64,000 nt of DNA from Macrocystis pyrifera (lineage: Eukaryota; Sar; Phaeophyceae; Laminariales; Laminariaceae), in the NCBI GenBank assembly GCA_031763025.1, contig JASSKH010000015.1, positions 12,690,774 to 12,754,773 on the forward strand. The letters run 5' to 3'. Position 1 is the first letter of the stretch. Each line of letters opens with the position of its first letter. Below the pieces are notes generated by a model. It made no database searches, was not told the DNA's origin, and saw only the letters and a list, made by a program, of their open reading frames with translations. Shown here piece by piece: positions 32,991-64,000 of this stretch. A program made the translations under genes and the position numbers.

Positions 32991-33536
32991 TGTATGCAGT
33001 AGTACAGCAGTAGTAGCGATAAAATAACTAAAAAAAGGAGTTCTTAGCATCCGTTTCTATGGACTTGAAAGAGTTTGAACATGCAGCATATATACGATAG
33101 ATCATGCGGTTGATACGTGCGTATCGCGTAAATACTACGTACAGTACGTAGTGCTGGATATCGGATATCGATATGGGGGGAATCGGTTTCAATACGATTC
33201 CGATAAACAAAAAAACAATGGGCATTTCGATATTTTGTACATGAAGCTTTCGTTCAGTGTCGGCACGAAAATCACGGAGATACCAGGGGAGGTGAGGCGA
33301 AACGCGTTCGATGCGATGTGATATATCGAATTTTCGATATTTCGATGTATGGAAAACTCCGATACGATATCCAACACTCCAGAATACCCGAGTACAACAC
33401 GGTAAAGTTTTAGGAAGCTGTGCACCTGTCAAACGATCAAATGTGTGTCCGTTGGGCTACTGGGTCCGTGTCTCGACGCTTAAATGTGCTGCTTGCTGTT
33501 GTGTGCTTTGTTTTTTGTTTTTGTTTTCATGGGCAG

Positions 33537-63943
<30,407 letters not shown>

Positions 63944-64000
63944 CCTTTTGGCGGCGCGGAAATGATATTTGGCGGTGGCGGAAATGATTTTTGGGAGTGT

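Overview
The window looks like nuclear DNA of an intron-rich eukaryote: about 50% GC, GT-AG introns from about 0.3 to 12 kb, short exons, and very dense SINEs, MITEs, minisatellites and poly(G)/poly(C) tracts. There are no bacterial operons, RNA operons or CRISPR arrays. Long introns, P/S/T-G-A-P linkers and large modular surface proteins would suit a photosynthetic stramenopile such as a brown alga. That is a low-confidence inference.

Two genes can be rebuilt by following splice sites and reading-frame phase. Gene 1 (minus strand, 18305 down to 791, 11 exons, about 515 aa) joins an N-terminal lamin-tail-type domain to a divergent phosphatidylinositol-synthase-like membrane domain. All ten intron phases agree. 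Two acidic residues and the glycine of the CDP-alcohol phosphotransferase motif are replaced, so it may be a pseudoenzyme. Most of its exons are too short to stand out as ORFs.

Gene 2 (plus strand, about 33.5-63.9 kb, 18 recognised exons, about 1545 aa, true 5' end unresolved) encodes a type I membrane protein. In order it has a Cys-rich N-terminus, a C-type-lectin-like domain without the usual calcium/sugar motifs, a P/T/S linker, further extracellular modules, one transmembrane helix and a roughly 770-residue low-complexity cytoplasmic tail. Its intron 16 is 12.3 kb and is filled with repeats.

The interval 18.3-33.5 kb holds no gene I can support. It contains mobile-element copies, a field of GTTA/TAAC motifs (25.5-26.3 kb) and tandem duplications.

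The repeat families, named here for convenience, are as follows. Family A is a TA-flanked MITE of about 107 bp with TTACGGGG ends (23 copies). Family B is a MITE of about 190 bp with GTCCCTCTATAGTGCCGGT ends. Family S is a tRNA-headed, poly(A)-tailed SINE. Family D is a second SINE. Family F is GATC-rich. Families C and K are short palindromic elements. There is also a hAT-like element. Family E is a multimeric repeat headed by poly(G). Family E is the most unusual: it sits repeatedly against splice sites with its poly(G) end pointing at the neighbouring exon, and it makes up most of several introns. It is the best candidate for a previously undescribed system (a splice-site-donating or introner-like retroelement).
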